Below are positions 25,113-34,085 of a DNA stretch of 64,000 bases, one piece after another. The notes beneath the pieces were generated by a model. The model was given only the letters and a program-made list of their open reading frames with translations. It ran no database searches and had not been told where the DNA came from. This DNA is from Microbacterium sp. Root180 (GTDB lineage: Bacteria > Actinomycetota > Actinomycetes > Actinomycetales > Microbacteriaceae), in NCBI RefSeq assembly GCF_001428485.1, contig NZ_LMHS01000005.1, forward strand, positions 1-64,000. Direction: 5' to 3'. The position numbers and the translations under genes are program-made. Position 1 is the stretch's first letter, and every line of letters starts with the position of its first letter.

Positions 25113-27539
25113 ATGATCATTCCGACCGACGAGCAGCTCTATGCCTCCTGCGACATGCTCACGCTCGAGGAGAAGGTTCAGCTGCTGACCGGACGTGACT
25201 CCTGGTCGACGTGGCCGATGGAGCGGATCGGTCTGCAGTCGATTGTGATGTCGGACGGACCGGCGGGCGTGCGGGGTGACACGTGGGACGAGCGCTCCCC
25301 GTCCATCAATCTGCCCTCGCCGACCGCGGCGGCAGCGGCGTGGGATCGTCGGCTCATGCGTCGCTACGGTGAGGCGCTGGGGAGCGAGGCGGTGCGGAAG
25401 AACGTGCACGTCGTCCTCGGCCCGACCATCAACCTCCATCGCACGCCCTACGGCGGGCGCCACTTCGAGGCCTTCAGTGAGGATCCCGTGCTCACGGGTG
25501 CGCTCGCCACGGAGTACGTGACGGGTGTGCAGTCGTTCGGCGTCGGCGCGACTGTCAAGCACTACATTGCCAACGAGTCCGAGACCGAGCGCTTCACGGT
25601 GGACGTGCGGGTCGACGAGAAGACGCTTCGCGAGGTCTACCTCCTGGCATTCGAGGAGCCTGTCGTCCGCGGTGGGTCGTGGGTTGTGATGAGCGCCTAC
25701 AACTCCATCAACGGAGCCTCCGCGTCGGAGAACCCCCTCCTCGAGACTCCGTTGAACTCGGAATGGGACTTCGACGGGCTCGTCGTCAGCGACTGGACAG
25801 CCGTCCGATCGCTGGAGAGTGCGCGAGTTCCCCAAGACCTGGCTATGCCGGGTCCGCGCAGCGCATGGAGCGAGGGTCTTGTGGATGCCGTTCGGAACGG
25901 TGCGATCGCAGAGGCGGTGATCGATCGCAAGGTGGTGAGGCTGCTCAGACTCGCCGCACGGGTCGGGGCGCTGAAGGTCGATCACGCGGATAAGGCACGC
26001 CACCCGCTGCCCCAGGACGAGCTGCGCGCCTTCGCGCGAGAGGCCGCTACCGCAGGCACGGTGCTCTTGAAGAACGACGGCATCCTGCCGCTCGCCGCTC
26101 CTGCATCGATCGCGCTCATCGGCGAGGGCGCGCTGATCGCGCGAACGCAGGGCGGCGGCAGCGCCACCGTGATCCCCTCGTCGGTCGTCACACCGCTGCA
26201 GGGCGTGCAGGCGGCGTTCCCGCACTCATCCGTCCGCTGGGCCCAGGGGGCAGTCGTGCAGCGCGGTCTCGCAGACCTCGCGGACGGGACATACTCCTCC
26301 GCGGGCAAGCCGGGGATGACCGTGCGGTACTACTCCAGTGGGACCCTCATCGCGGAGGAGGTCCGCCTTGCATCGGGGATCGTCTCCTTCGATGCCAACG
26401 CTTTCGCTGCGAGGTCCGACCTCATCGAATTCACGCTGACCTACGCGCCAGAAGTGGCGTCGGATCGAGTGGCCCTGGGCATCGCCGGTCTCTGCGACTA
26501 CGAGGTCCTCGTCGGGGGCTCCGAGATCGCTGGTGGCGCGTTGAGGCTCGACGCCGCAGACGACCCGGCGGCGGCCGTGCTGCATCCGCCGACCGCGACC
26601 TTCGAGGCGCCACTGGAGAACGGGAAGATCGACCTCACCGTGCGATTCACCCCGAAGCTGGGCGACATGGGTGTCGCGATGTCCTTCCGCATCGGAACCC
26701 CTCCGAGCGACCGGCCCGCAGGCGAGCTCATCGCCGAGGCCGTCGCCGCCGCGCGCGCAGCCGACGTGGCAGTCGTCATCGTGTCGACATCGTCAGAGGT
26801 GGAATCGGAAGGCTTCGATCGCGACTCCCTCGGCCTCCCCGGCGCTCAGGACGAGCTCGTCCGAGCTGTCGCAGCAGCGAATCCGCGTACGGTCGTCGTC
26901 GTCAACGCCGGCGCGCCGGTCACCCTGCCATGGCGCCACGATGTCGGAGCGATCCTGTCGATGTGGTTTCCCGGTCAGGAGTTCGGAAGCGCTCTCGGCG
27001 ACGTCCTCGTCGGAGCCAGCGAACCGCGGGGCAGACTTCCGATGTCGTGGCCGGACTCGGAGGACGACATCCCGGTGTCGACCGTGACCCCGACGGAGGG
27101 GGTGCTGAACTACGCGGAGGGCATCCACGTCGGCTACCGCGCGTGGATGCGGTCCGGGGTCGAGCCGGCGTTCCCGTTCGGGTTCGGTCTCGGCTACACC
27201 ACCTGGGCCATCGAGGGCATCGAGCGCGTCGCGGGAGAGGACGGATCCACGCGCGTGAACGTCAGGGTGCGGAACTCCGGTTCGAGGCGAGGTTCGACCG
27301 TCGTGCAGGCCTATCTCCGCCGCGATTCGGATTCGCACGTCGATCGTCCGGTGCAGTGGCTTGCCGGATTCGATGCCGTTTCCGCGGAGGCCGGAGAGTC
27401 GGTGGATGTCGCCATCGAGATCCCGCGTCGACGGTTCGCGCACTGGGACGGCGCATGGTCCGTCGAACCCGGAGTCTTCGCCCTTCTTGTCGGCCTTTCG
27501 AGCACCGACATCAGCGGTGAAGTCGAGGTCGCGTGGTAG
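25113..27539 (+). CDS. GH3 beta-glucosidase with PA14-like insert
   Basis: The 808-residue enzyme has the GH3 N-terminal barrel with VMSDGPAGVR, VKHYIANESETER and the nucleophile D227 in VVSDW, then the alpha/beta sandwich split by a PA14-like domain (about residues 390-530, with MTVRYYSSG), and a C-terminal fibronectin-like domain. Such PA14-bearing GH3 enzymes act on beta-glucosides or beta-galactosides of oligosaccharides. The ATG at 25113 has GAAAGG upstream; there is no signal peptide, so it acts inside the cell. It overlaps the esterase gene downstream. Confidence 0.93.
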   Translation: MIIPTDEQLYASCDMLTLEEKVQLLTGRDSWSTWPMERIGLQSIVMSDGPAGVRGDTWDERSPSINLPSPTAAAAAWDRRLMRRYGEALGSEAVRKNVHVVLGPTINLHRTPYGGRHFEAFSEDPVLTGALATEYVTGVQSFGVGATVKHYIANESETERFTVDVRVDEKTLREVYLLAFEEPVVRGGSWVVMSAYNSINGASASENPLLETPLNSEWDFDGLVVSDWTAVRSLESARVPQDLAMPGPRSAWSEGLVDAVRNGAIAEAVIDRKVVRLLRLAARVGALKVDHADKARHPLPQDELRAFAREAATAGTVLLKNDGILPLAAPASIALIGEGALIARTQGGGSATVIPSSVVTPLQGVQAAFPHSSVRWAQGAVVQRGLADLADGTYSSAGKPGMTVRYYSSGTLIAEEVRLASGIVSFDANAFAARSDLIEFTLTYAPEVASDRVALGIAGLCDYEVLVGGSEIAGGALRLDAADDPAAAVLHPPTATFEAPLENGKIDLTVRFTPKLGDMGVAMSFRIGTPPSDRPAGELIAEAVAAARAADVAVVIVSTSSEVESEGFDRDSLGLPGAQDELVRAVAAANPRTVVVVNAGAPVTLPWRHDVGAILSMWFPGQEFGSALGDVLVGASEPRGRLPMSWPDSEDDIPVSTVTPTEGVLNYAEGIHVGYRAWMRSGVEPAFPFGFGLGYTTWAIEGIERVAGEDGSTRVNVRVRNSGSRRGSTVVQAYLRRDSDSHVDRPVQWLAGFDAVSAEAGESVDVAIEIPRRRFAHWDGAWSVEPGVFALLVGLSSTDISGEVEVAW

Positions 27540-28381
27540 CCCGGACCGGTGCCGACCGCCCGGGCGGCCGTATGCACTCTGAAGTCGACCGAACCATTCC
27601 CGGCCCGCACGGTGAGATTCCGCTGCGCGTCTATCGACCAGACGGGCCGTCGACCGCCGGCCTCGTCTGGCTCCACGGCGGGGCGTTCTCGCACAATGAC
27701 ATCGACGTTCCCGAGTCCCACTGGGTCGCGGGCCTGCTCGCGGATGCCGGCATCCTCACGGTTGCCATCGACTACCGGCTCGCGAAAGACGGCATCCACT
27801 TCCCGGTCCTCACAGACGAGTGCCTCACGGGATGGGAGTGGGCTGTGTCTGCAGACCTCGGCGTCCCGGCGTGGGAGTGGCACATCGGCGGGGGAAGCGC
27901 TGGCGCGAACCTCGCGGCAACCGTCGCCCTGCAGCTCCGCGACCGAGGTCGTGCACTGCCGAAGTCGCTCGTGCTGGTCTACGGCGTCTATCACCCCGAG
28001 CTGCCGGAGCCGTCTGCCGAGTTGCGCACCAAGCTCGAGCTTCTTCCTCCCGAAGCGATCTACTCCCCGGAGGTGGTGCGTGAGATGAACCTCAACTACG
28101 TCGGCGCCGTCGAGATGCTCTCGCACCCCTACACATTCCCTGCCAACGCCGAAGTGAGCGGCCTGCCGCCCACATTGCTCATCAACAGCGAGCGCGACCA
28201 GTTGAGGGCATCCGGTGAGGCGTTTGCGGCCCAACTCGCTGTCGCGGGGGTCGATGTCACTCTCGTCCGGGAGAAGGATGTCGAGCATGGTCACCTCAAC
28301 TTCCCCGAGGTGCCGGGCGCGCGACGCACCGTCGAGCGGATGATTCGGTGGATCAACGGGTCGGATGCCGTCCGGGTCTGA
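27533..28381 (+). CDS. Alpha/beta hydrolase, HSL-type esterase
   Basis: A 282-residue hormone-sensitive-lipase-like esterase: oxyanion motif HGG at 48-50, nucleophile S122 in GGGSAGAN, acid D222 in SERDQLR and a His in EHGHLN (252 or 254). The GTG start lies 7 bp inside the GH3 gene, so it is translationally coupled; an ATG at 27572 is an alternative with a weaker ribosome site. It probably removes acyl groups from imported glycosides, complementing the GH3 enzyme. Confidence 0.9.
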   Translation: MVARTGADRPGGRMHSEVDRTIPGPHGEIPLRVYRPDGPSTAGLVWLHGGAFSHNDIDVPESHWVAGLLADAGILTVAIDYRLAKDGIHFPVLTDECLTGWEWAVSADLGVPAWEWHIGGGSAGANLAATVALQLRDRGRALPKSLVLVYGVYHPELPEPSAELRTKLELLPPEAIYSPEVVREMNLNYVGAVEMLSHPYTFPANAEVSGLPPTLLINSERDQLRASGEAFAAQLAVAGVDVTLVREKDVEHGHLNFPEVPGARRTVERMIRWINGSDAVRV

Positions 28382-28429
28382 GCGCTGGTAGACGAAGAGC
28401 AGGGCTGAGCTCGGGGCGGCGCGGGTGGC

Positions 28430-29008
28430 TCAGTTCGCGGTCAGGGTGCCCGTGAAGGCCGGTGCGTCGCGAACGGTGGCGACGTCGTCGAACGTGCCGA
28501 GCGGGATGATGCCGTTGTAGTAGCCGACGGTGTCGTAGTAGAGGACGAGCGCCTGGTCAGGGGCGTAGTAGCCGATGGTGCCCGGCTCGGCGCTGCTGCC
28601 GGAGGGCATCCCGTCCAGCGCGAGGGGCGCGGGGAGTGCGGCGATCTTCTCCTGGCCGCCGAAGTCTGCGAACGAGAGCTCGAGCGGGAGCTGCTCCAGC
28701 AGAGATGCTGTTGCCGCGCTGGCCCGCAGAACTCCCGTCACGGTGGTGTCATTGACGGTGATCGTGATGCTCGTCTCGGTCACGGGTGCCTCCGAAGTCT
28801 GGGTCGGCGGAATCGGGGTGTGTGTCGGACTGCCGGCATCGGTCGCGCGGGGGGTCGCGGACGCGGCGGTCGATTCGGATTCGATTCCGGATGGTCCGGG
28901 CGCGCATCCGCCGAGCGTGAGTGCGGCGGCGATCGCCGCGCTCACGACGGTGAGACGCTGACGGGGGGCCACAAGCGGGTTCCTTCCTTGCTGCGATTCC
29001 CGGTGCAT
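28430..29008 (-). CDS. Lipoprotein with cyclophilin-like domain
   Basis: A 192-residue protein with a lipoprotein signal (lipobox LGGC at about residue 35), a Thr/Ser/Pro-rich linker to about residue 75, and a beta-barrel domain with the conserved stretches LPLELSFADFGGQEKIA and GTIGYYAPDQALVLYYD that match the cyclophilin-like fold family often found near oxidoreductases. It probably sits on the outer face of the membrane. The start shares one base with the stop of the upstream alcohol dehydrogenase, so it is the last gene of a three-gene operon. The biochemical role of the family is not established. Confidence 0.85.
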   Translation of the reverse strand: MHRESQQGRNPLVAPRQRLTVVSAAIAAALTLGGCAPGPSGIESESTAASATPRATDAGSPTHTPIPPTQTSEAPVTETSITITVNDTTVTGVLRASAATASLLEQLPLELSFADFGGQEKIAALPAPLALDGMPSGSSAEPGTIGYYAPDQALVLYYDTVGYYNGIIPLGTFDDVATVRDAPAFTGTLTAN

Positions 29009-30027
29009 CAGACGGTGAGCAGCACCTTGGTGGCGCGGCGCTCGTCCATGGCCTGATAGCCCTCTGCGGCATCCTCCAGGGGGAGGGTGAGGTCGAACAC
29101 GACACCCGGGTCGATCTGGCGGTCCCAGATCAGCTGGATCAGCTCGGGGAGGAACCGGCGCACCGGCGCCGGGCCACCGTGCAGATGCACACCGGAGAAG
29201 AAGAGCTCCAGGCCGTCGAGGGAGACGTCGTGCGAGACGCCGACGTACCCGACGTGTCCGCCCGCGCGCGTCGCGTGGATCGCCTGCATCATCGACTCCT
29301 GCGTGCCGACGGCCTCGATGGTGCTGTGCGCGCCGAGACCGCCCGTGAGCTCCTTGATCTTCGCCACGCCCTCGTCACCGCGCTCCTCCACGATGTCGGT
29401 CGCGCCGAACTGGCGGGCCAGCGCCTGCCGGTCGGCGTGGCGGGACATCGCGATGATGCGCTCGGCGCCGAGCTGCTTGGCGGCGAGGATACCCAGCAGG
29501 CCCACGGCGCCGTCGCCGACGACCGCAACCGTCTTGCCGGGGCCGGCCTCGGCCGCGACGGCGGCGAACCATCCGGTGCCGAGGACGTCGGAGGCGGCCA
29601 GCAGCGAGGGGATCAGGTCTTCGTCGGGCTGGCCCGGGGTCGCGACGAGCGTGCCGTCGGCGAGCGGGATGCGGCAGTACTCGGACTGCGCGCCGGTTGC
29701 GGCGCCGGGCTGCCGGTGCACGCAGTGAGTCTGGTATCCCGCCTGGCAGATCTCGCAGGTGTTGTCGGAGGCGAAGAACGATCCGACGACGAAGTCGCCC
29801 ACCTTGATGGTCTTCACGTCTGCGCCGATCTCGGTGACGACGCCGACGTACTCGTGGCCCATCGGCGTGTGGTCGACCGGCTCGGCACCGCGGTACGGCC
29901 ACAGGTCGGAGCCGCAGATGCAGGACGCCGACAGCTTGATGATCGCGTCAGTGGGCTCGACGATCGTGGGGCTCTCCCGGTCCTCGACGCGAACGTCGCC
30001 GGGGGCGTACATGATGACTCCACGCAT
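29008..30027 (-). CDS. Zinc-dependent alcohol dehydrogenase family protein
   Basis: A 339-residue MDR enzyme. Catalytic zinc residues are C in CICGSDLW and GHE in PMGHEYVG; a structural site is C-x2-C with a later C in NTCEICQAGYQTHC, the reduced form seen in this subfamily. The coenzyme motif is VVGDGAVGLLG. The ATG at 30027 has AAAGGA upstream. It lies 22 bp after the MFS gene and touches the lipoprotein gene, forming one operon opposite an XRE regulator. The likely role is aldehyde or quinone detoxification. Confidence 0.92.
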   Translation of the reverse strand: MRGVIMYAPGDVRVEDRESPTIVEPTDAIIKLSASCICGSDLWPYRGAEPVDHTPMGHEYVGVVTEIGADVKTIKVGDFVVGSFFASDNTCEICQAGYQTHCVHRQPGAATGAQSEYCRIPLADGTLVATPGQPDEDLIPSLLAASDVLGTGWFAAVAAEAGPGKTVAVVGDGAVGLLGILAAKQLGAERIIAMSRHADRQALARQFGATDIVEERGDEGVAKIKELTGGLGAHSTIEAVGTQESMMQAIHATRAGGHVGYVGVSHDVSLDGLELFFSGVHLHGGPAPVRRFLPELIQLIWDRQIDPGVVFDLTLPLEDAAEGYQAMDERRATKVLLTV

Positions 30028-30049
30028 TGTGGTGTCCTTTCTCTGAGGT

Positions 30050-31306
30050 CTACGAGGTGTGGACAGGAGTGGTCGCTGCAGCGACGGTGGTGGACGAGGC
30101 ATCCGCCCCTCCATGCCGGAGGAGGAGCAGGCAGGATGCCGCGGCCAGGAGCACCGCGACGGTGGTGGTCACTCCGAGCGGAAGAATGCTGAGAGCGCCG
30201 GCGACTCCCGCGAAAGGCGCGGCGATCCCGCCGAACCCGAATCGGACCATCCCCAGCAGCGAGGAGGCGGTGCCGGCCATCTGCGGGTAGTCCGTCATCG
30301 CGAGGGTCGTCGACGGCGGTGCGGTCACGGCGACACCGCTCGAAAGGGCAAACAGCGACACGATGACCACCCAGAGCGGCATCGGGGCGATGCCCGCGGC
30401 GAGGAGGCCGAGTGCGCCGAGACCGGTGATGGCCACACCGATCCAGAGGGTGCCGAGGATGCTCCATCTCTCAGCGGCGCGGCCCGCGAGGTAGCCGAAG
30501 ACCATGTGCCCGGCGGAGTTGAGCCCGAAGGCGGCGGCGTACCACTGCGGCGACAGGCCGTAGATGTCCTGCAGCACGTAGGTCGAGCCGGCGAGGTACG
30601 CGAACAGGGCGGCGAACAGGAACCCCTGGCTGAGGACGGCGCCGAGGAAGGTCCGATCGGTGAGGAGGGTGCGGTAATCGCGGAGCGTCTGCCCGAAACC
30701 TCCCGACACGCGGAGGTCGGCGGGGAGGGTCTCGTCGAAGCCGAGGAGGGTGGCGATGAGGATCGCGACGCCGATGACGGCGAGGAAGACGAACAGACCC
30801 CGCCAGTCCGTGAAGGCGCTCAGCAGTCCGCCCAGGAGCGGGCCGACGATGGCCGCGAACCCGCCGATGACGGTGAGGCTGCCGTAGAAGCGGATCAGCT
30901 TCCTCCCGGAGAACACGTCCCTTCCCGCGGCGATCGCGATGACGATCCCGACGCCCCCCGCCAGGCCCTGGACGAGGCGGGCGACGATGAGGAGTTCGAT
31001 CGACGGGCTCACGGCGCACAGGGCCGAAGTGACGATGTACGCCACGATGCCGGTCAGCAGGATGCCGCGACGGCCGAAGCGGTCCGACAGTGGCCCGGCG
31101 ACGAGCTGTCCGGCCGCGAGCCCGATCAGGCACGCGGTGACCGTCAGCTGAGCAACGGACGTGACGGCGCCGAGCTCGGCGGTCAGCGCTGGGAGCGCCG
31201 GCAGGTACAGGTCCATCGAGATCGGCCCGAACACCGTCAGCAGCAGGAGCAGCGCCGGCAGAAGCGGGCGGGCTGCGGTCCCGGGCGATGAGGGGTTCTG
31301 AGGCAT
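30050..31306 (-). CDS. MFS multidrug efflux transporter, Bcr/CflA family
   Basis: A 418-residue membrane protein with about twelve helices. Markers of the Bcr/CflA drug-resistance group are ISMDLYLPALP near TM1 and GPLSDRFGRRGILLTG in the TM2-3 loop. I chose the ATG at 31306 because residues before it look like untranslated leader; a longer start at 31372 cannot be excluded since the ribosome site is weak in both cases. It heads the operon with the dehydrogenase and lipoprotein and is probably induced by a toxic compound through the divergent XRE regulator. Confidence 0.9.
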   Translation of the reverse strand: MPQNPSSPGTAARPLLPALLLLLTVFGPISMDLYLPALPALTAELGAVTSVAQLTVTACLIGLAAGQLVAGPLSDRFGRRGILLTGIVAYIVTSALCAVSPSIELLIVARLVQGLAGGVGIVIAIAAGRDVFSGRKLIRFYGSLTVIGGFAAIVGPLLGGLLSAFTDWRGLFVFLAVIGVAILIATLLGFDETLPADLRVSGGFGQTLRDYRTLLTDRTFLGAVLSQGFLFAALFAYLAGSTYVLQDIYGLSPQWYAAAFGLNSAGHMVFGYLAGRAAERWSILGTLWIGVAITGLGALGLLAAGIAPMPLWVVIVSLFALSSGVAVTAPPSTTLAMTDYPQMAGTASSLLGMVRFGFGGIAAPFAGVAGALSILPLGVTTTVAVLLAAASCLLLLRHGGADASSTTVAAATTPVHTS

Positions 31307-31394
31307 GGATCCAGTCTTCGCGTGCTGCGTCGCACGGGGGAGTCCCTGGCGGAGGGTGTACCGAGAGGGCACCCCTCGCCGGACTCGGTCGCTC

Positions 31395-31410
31395 TAACGT
31401 TGGGGCTATG
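31395..31410 (+). promoter_or_regulatory. Candidate leaderless start of the XRE regulator gene
   Basis: TAACGT at 31395-31400 resembles a -10 box and ends 7 nt before the ATG at 31408, so transcription would begin at or just before the start codon. No ribosome site is visible. No convincing -35 is seen. Confidence 0.4.
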
Positions 31411-32289
31411 GACAATCGAGATGAGGTCCGCGAGTTCCTCATGACGCGCCGCGCCGCGGTGTCGCCGGATGCCGCGGGCATCCCCGCGGGCTCGAACCGG
31501 CGCGTCGCAGGGCTGCGTCGCAGCGAGGTCGCGACGCTGGCCGGAGTCAGCGTGGAGTACTACGCCAAGCTCGAACGCGGAAGCATCGCCGGTGCCTCGG
31601 GGGCAGTGCTGGATGCGGTCTCGCGAGCACTCCAGCTGAGCGATGCCGAGCACGCGCACCTCTTGGATCTCGCCCGCAACGCCGACGGCATTCCGTCTTC
31701 CGGGCGCCACCGGCGGCGCGCCGCCAAGTCCGGTCCGCCCCGGCCGAGTCTGCAGTGGGCGCTCGCCGCCGTCACGGACGCCGTTGCGGTCGTCCGGGAT
31801 CAGCGGCAAGACCTGCTCGCCTTCAATGAGCTGGGGAGGGCGTTCTATTCGCCGCTGATCGGCGACGGGGGGAGGACCCCGAACTTCGCCCGCTTCCAGT
31901 TCCTCGATCCGGCCGCTCGGGAGTTCTATCCCGACTGGGACCTCTTCGCCGACATGTGCGTCGCCGTCATCCGCGCCGAGGCCGGCCGCGACCCGCATGA
32001 CAAGGGCATCCAGGACCTCGTAGGCGAGCTCTCCACCCGCAGCGATACCTTCCGCGCGCTGTGGGCAGCGCACAACGTGCGCACTCACGGCACCGGAACG
32101 AAGCGGTTCCATCACCCTGTCGTCGGTGATCTCACCCTGGTATACGAGGAGCTCGCGATCACCGCGAACCCCGGCCAGGTGCTCCTCATCTACAGCGCCG
32201 AGCCCGGGTCGGCCTCCGCCGAACGACTGCGGCTGCTGGCATCCTGGGCGGCGAGCCCCGCCGGGTCCCCGTCGGGCACGACCTCGTGA
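31408..32289 (+). CDS. XRE-family regulator with MmyB-like ligand domain
   Basis: A 293-residue protein with an N-terminal helix-turn-helix (about residues 20-75, LRRSEVATLAGVSVEYYAKLERG) and a MmyB-like PAS-type sensor domain (about 105-280, with LAFNELGRAFYSP and FHHPVVGDLTLVYEEL). Proteins of this kind, common in actinobacteria, usually control a divergent oxidoreductase or efflux gene and may bind fatty-acid-like ligands. Here the target would be the MFS-dehydrogenase-lipoprotein operon. No ribosome site precedes the ATG. Confidence 0.92.
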   Translation: MDNRDEVREFLMTRRAAVSPDAAGIPAGSNRRVAGLRRSEVATLAGVSVEYYAKLERGSIAGASGAVLDAVSRALQLSDAEHAHLLDLARNADGIPSSGRHRRRAAKSGPPRPSLQWALAAVTDAVAVVRDQRQDLLAFNELGRAFYSPLIGDGGRTPNFARFQFLDPAAREFYPDWDLFADMCVAVIRAEAGRDPHDKGIQDLVGELSTRSDTFRALWAAHNVRTHGTGTKRFHHPVVGDLTLVYEELAITANPGQVLLIYSAEPGSASAERLRLLASWAASPAGSPSGTTS

Positions 32290-32443
32290 CGTGCTCTCAA
32301 TTCAGGCGAAATCATGCGCCAGCCAGCACCAATAGCTGAGGGAGCCTCCCGGAATTGAAGCGTGATCCCGCCGGCTCTGGTTTGCGGGTCGCAATCGCCC
32401 AGGACAAGCTGCCTCAGCGCACTGGTCCTCCAGAATCGGCGCG

Positions 32444-33211
32444 CTACACGGCGGTATAGCCCCCGTCGATGACGAGCTGCTGGCCGGTGATGTAGCGGGA
32501 GGCGTCCGAGGCGAGGAACACGACCAGGCCGGTCAGGTCCTCGGGGGTCGCCATACGGCCTTGCGGGATCAGCGAAACCCAGTCCGCCTCGAGCTCGGGC
32601 TCGCGCTCGATGATCTGGCGGGTCAGGTCGGTCAGGACGTATCCGGGCGACATCGCGTTGACGCGGATGTCCGACTTTGCCCACTCGACCGCGAGCGACT
32701 TCGCGAGATGCGCGACGGCCGCCTTGGACGAGTTGTAGGAGGCCGCCCACTGCGGCACGTTCACGATGAGCCCCGACATGGAGGCGATGAGGATCGCGCT
32801 CCCCGGGAGCCCGGCCTGGAGGAGGCCGCGGCCGAATGCCTGCGACGCGAAGAAGGTCCCCGTCAGGTTCACATCGATGACCTTGCGCCAATCGGACGCA
32901 GCGACGTCGATGGAGTCGCCGTTGATCTCGATGCCCGCCGCCGTCAGCAGCACCTGCGGGGTCCCGAGCTCGTCGCGGACGGCGTCGAAGGCGGCGTTCG
33001 TCGCGTCCTGATCGGTCACGTCGAGCCGCTGGCCGTAAGCGCGGACGCCGAAGTCCTGGGCGATCCGATCTGCGGCGGCACCGACGCCGTCGAGCAGGTC
33101 GAGCAGCGCGACGTTCATGCCTTCGGCTGCGAGAGCCCGCGCGACGCTGAGGCCGATGCCGCGTGCGCCGCCCGTGACGACCGCGGTCTTTCCTGCAAGG
33201 TTGAGTTCCAT
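32444..33211 (-). CDS. SDR family polyol/sugar dehydrogenase
   Basis: A 255-residue classical SDR: TGGARGIG at residues 13-20, S144 and Y159-x3-K163 (YNSSK), and the C-terminal GQQLVIDGGYTAV ending. NNAG is changed to TAAG. The ATG has AGGAG six nt upstream. It is the last gene of the binding-protein, permease, YjbQ, kinase, epimerase operon. It resembles arabinitol/mannitol-type 2-dehydrogenases in general features and may oxidise an imported polyol to a ketose. Confidence 0.9.
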   Translation of the reverse strand: MELNLAGKTAVVTGGARGIGLSVARALAAEGMNVALLDLLDGVGAAADRIAQDFGVRAYGQRLDVTDQDATNAAFDAVRDELGTPQVLLTAAGIEINGDSIDVAASDWRKVIDVNLTGTFFASQAFGRGLLQAGLPGSAILIASMSGLIVNVPQWAASYNSSKAAVAHLAKSLAVEWAKSDIRVNAMSPGYVLTDLTRQIIEREPELEADWVSLIPQGRMATPEDLTGLVVFLASDASRYITGQQLVIDGGYTAV

Positions 33212-33247
33212 GTTCTTCTCCTGATCGTGGGTGTTGGTCGGGCGCGG

Positions 33248-34051
33248 TCAGGCCGCGAGCCGTCGAAGGAGGCCCGCGTTCGCCGGCAGTGTCCGGTGCG
33301 GGTCGCCGTTCGTGGAGCACTCGAGGTTGACCGCCCCGTCGTAGCCGATGTCTCGCAGCGCTTCGAAGATCGCCTCCCAGTCGAGCGAGCCATTGCCGGG
33401 AAGAAGTCTGTTGTTGTCTCCGAGGTGCACGTGACGCACCTCCGCCTCGGCCGCGCGGAGGGCGTCGGGGATGCTCGCCTCTTCGATCGACATGTGGAAT
33501 GTGTCGGGCAGCAGGCCCGCGTTGGGGTGGGCGACCTTCGCCAGCAGGCGGAGGTTGTCGGAGACCGAGTTGAGGTACCGGCTCTCGTAGCGATTGAGGG
33601 GCTCGAGCAGGATCGAGGCATTCGACCCTGCCACGCGGTCGAGGAGCTCGAGGTAGAACTCGAGGAAGTCGGACTCCTGCTGCGGGCTCAGTTGCTGATA
33701 GGGGTCGAACAGCGGCATCGGGTCCTGCGGGCCGTACTCGTACTCGATCTCGGTGACGAGGCCGAGCTCGGCGCACACATCGGCCGCCTGGCGGTACATG
33801 TCCCTGCAGGCGGCCCGGAGCGCGGAGTCCGTCGACATGGCCTTGCCGTAGATGTCGTCGGTCAGGACGAATTCCACGGGGCGGATGCCGGTGCGCGATT
33901 CCAACTCGGTCAGTTCGCGGCGGACGGAGTCGTTCCAGCTGGCGAGCGGCTGGAAGACGGCGATCGCGTCATAGCCCCACCCGCGGAGCAGCTCCGCCTT
34001 CGACGTAAGGGTCGCGCCGGGAACCATCGGGCTCGAGCAGCACAGGATCAT
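33248..34051 (-). CDS. Ketose 3-epimerase-like TIM-barrel protein (DTE/DPE family)
   Basis: The 267-residue xylose-isomerase-like barrel carries the metal/catalytic set E150 (LLEPLNRYE), D183 (LLPDTFHMSIEE), H209 (VRHVHLGDNN) and E244 (NLECS). These fall at the same positions as the four ligands reported for Agrobacterium D-psicose 3-epimerase (150, 183, 209, 244), which also shares the DTFHxxIEE motif. It likely epimerises or isomerises a ketose or ketose phosphate. GAAGGAG precedes the ATG at 34051. It lies between the kinase and SDR genes. Confidence 0.88.
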   Translation of the reverse strand: MILCCSSPMVPGATLTSKAELLRGWGYDAIAVFQPLASWNDSVRRELTELESRTGIRPVEFVLTDDIYGKAMSTDSALRAACRDMYRQAADVCAELGLVTEIEYEYGPQDPMPLFDPYQQLSPQQESDFLEFYLELLDRVAGSNASILLEPLNRYESRYLNSVSDNLRLLAKVAHPNAGLLPDTFHMSIEEASIPDALRAAEAEVRHVHLGDNNRLLPGNGSLDWEAIFEALRDIGYDGAVNLECSTNGDPHRTLPANAGLLRRLAA

Positions 34052-34085
34052 CGTTGGGTCTCCTTCGGAGAGTCGTTGGTAGGGG

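Noticed and set aside
32290..32443. Gap between the XRE and SDR genes examined for a tRNA, small RNA or terminator
   Set aside because: A CAATTC/GAATTG pair 46 bp apart and a 5-bp CCCGC/GCGGG pair are present, but neither forms a convincing terminator and no tRNA-like cloverleaf was found.
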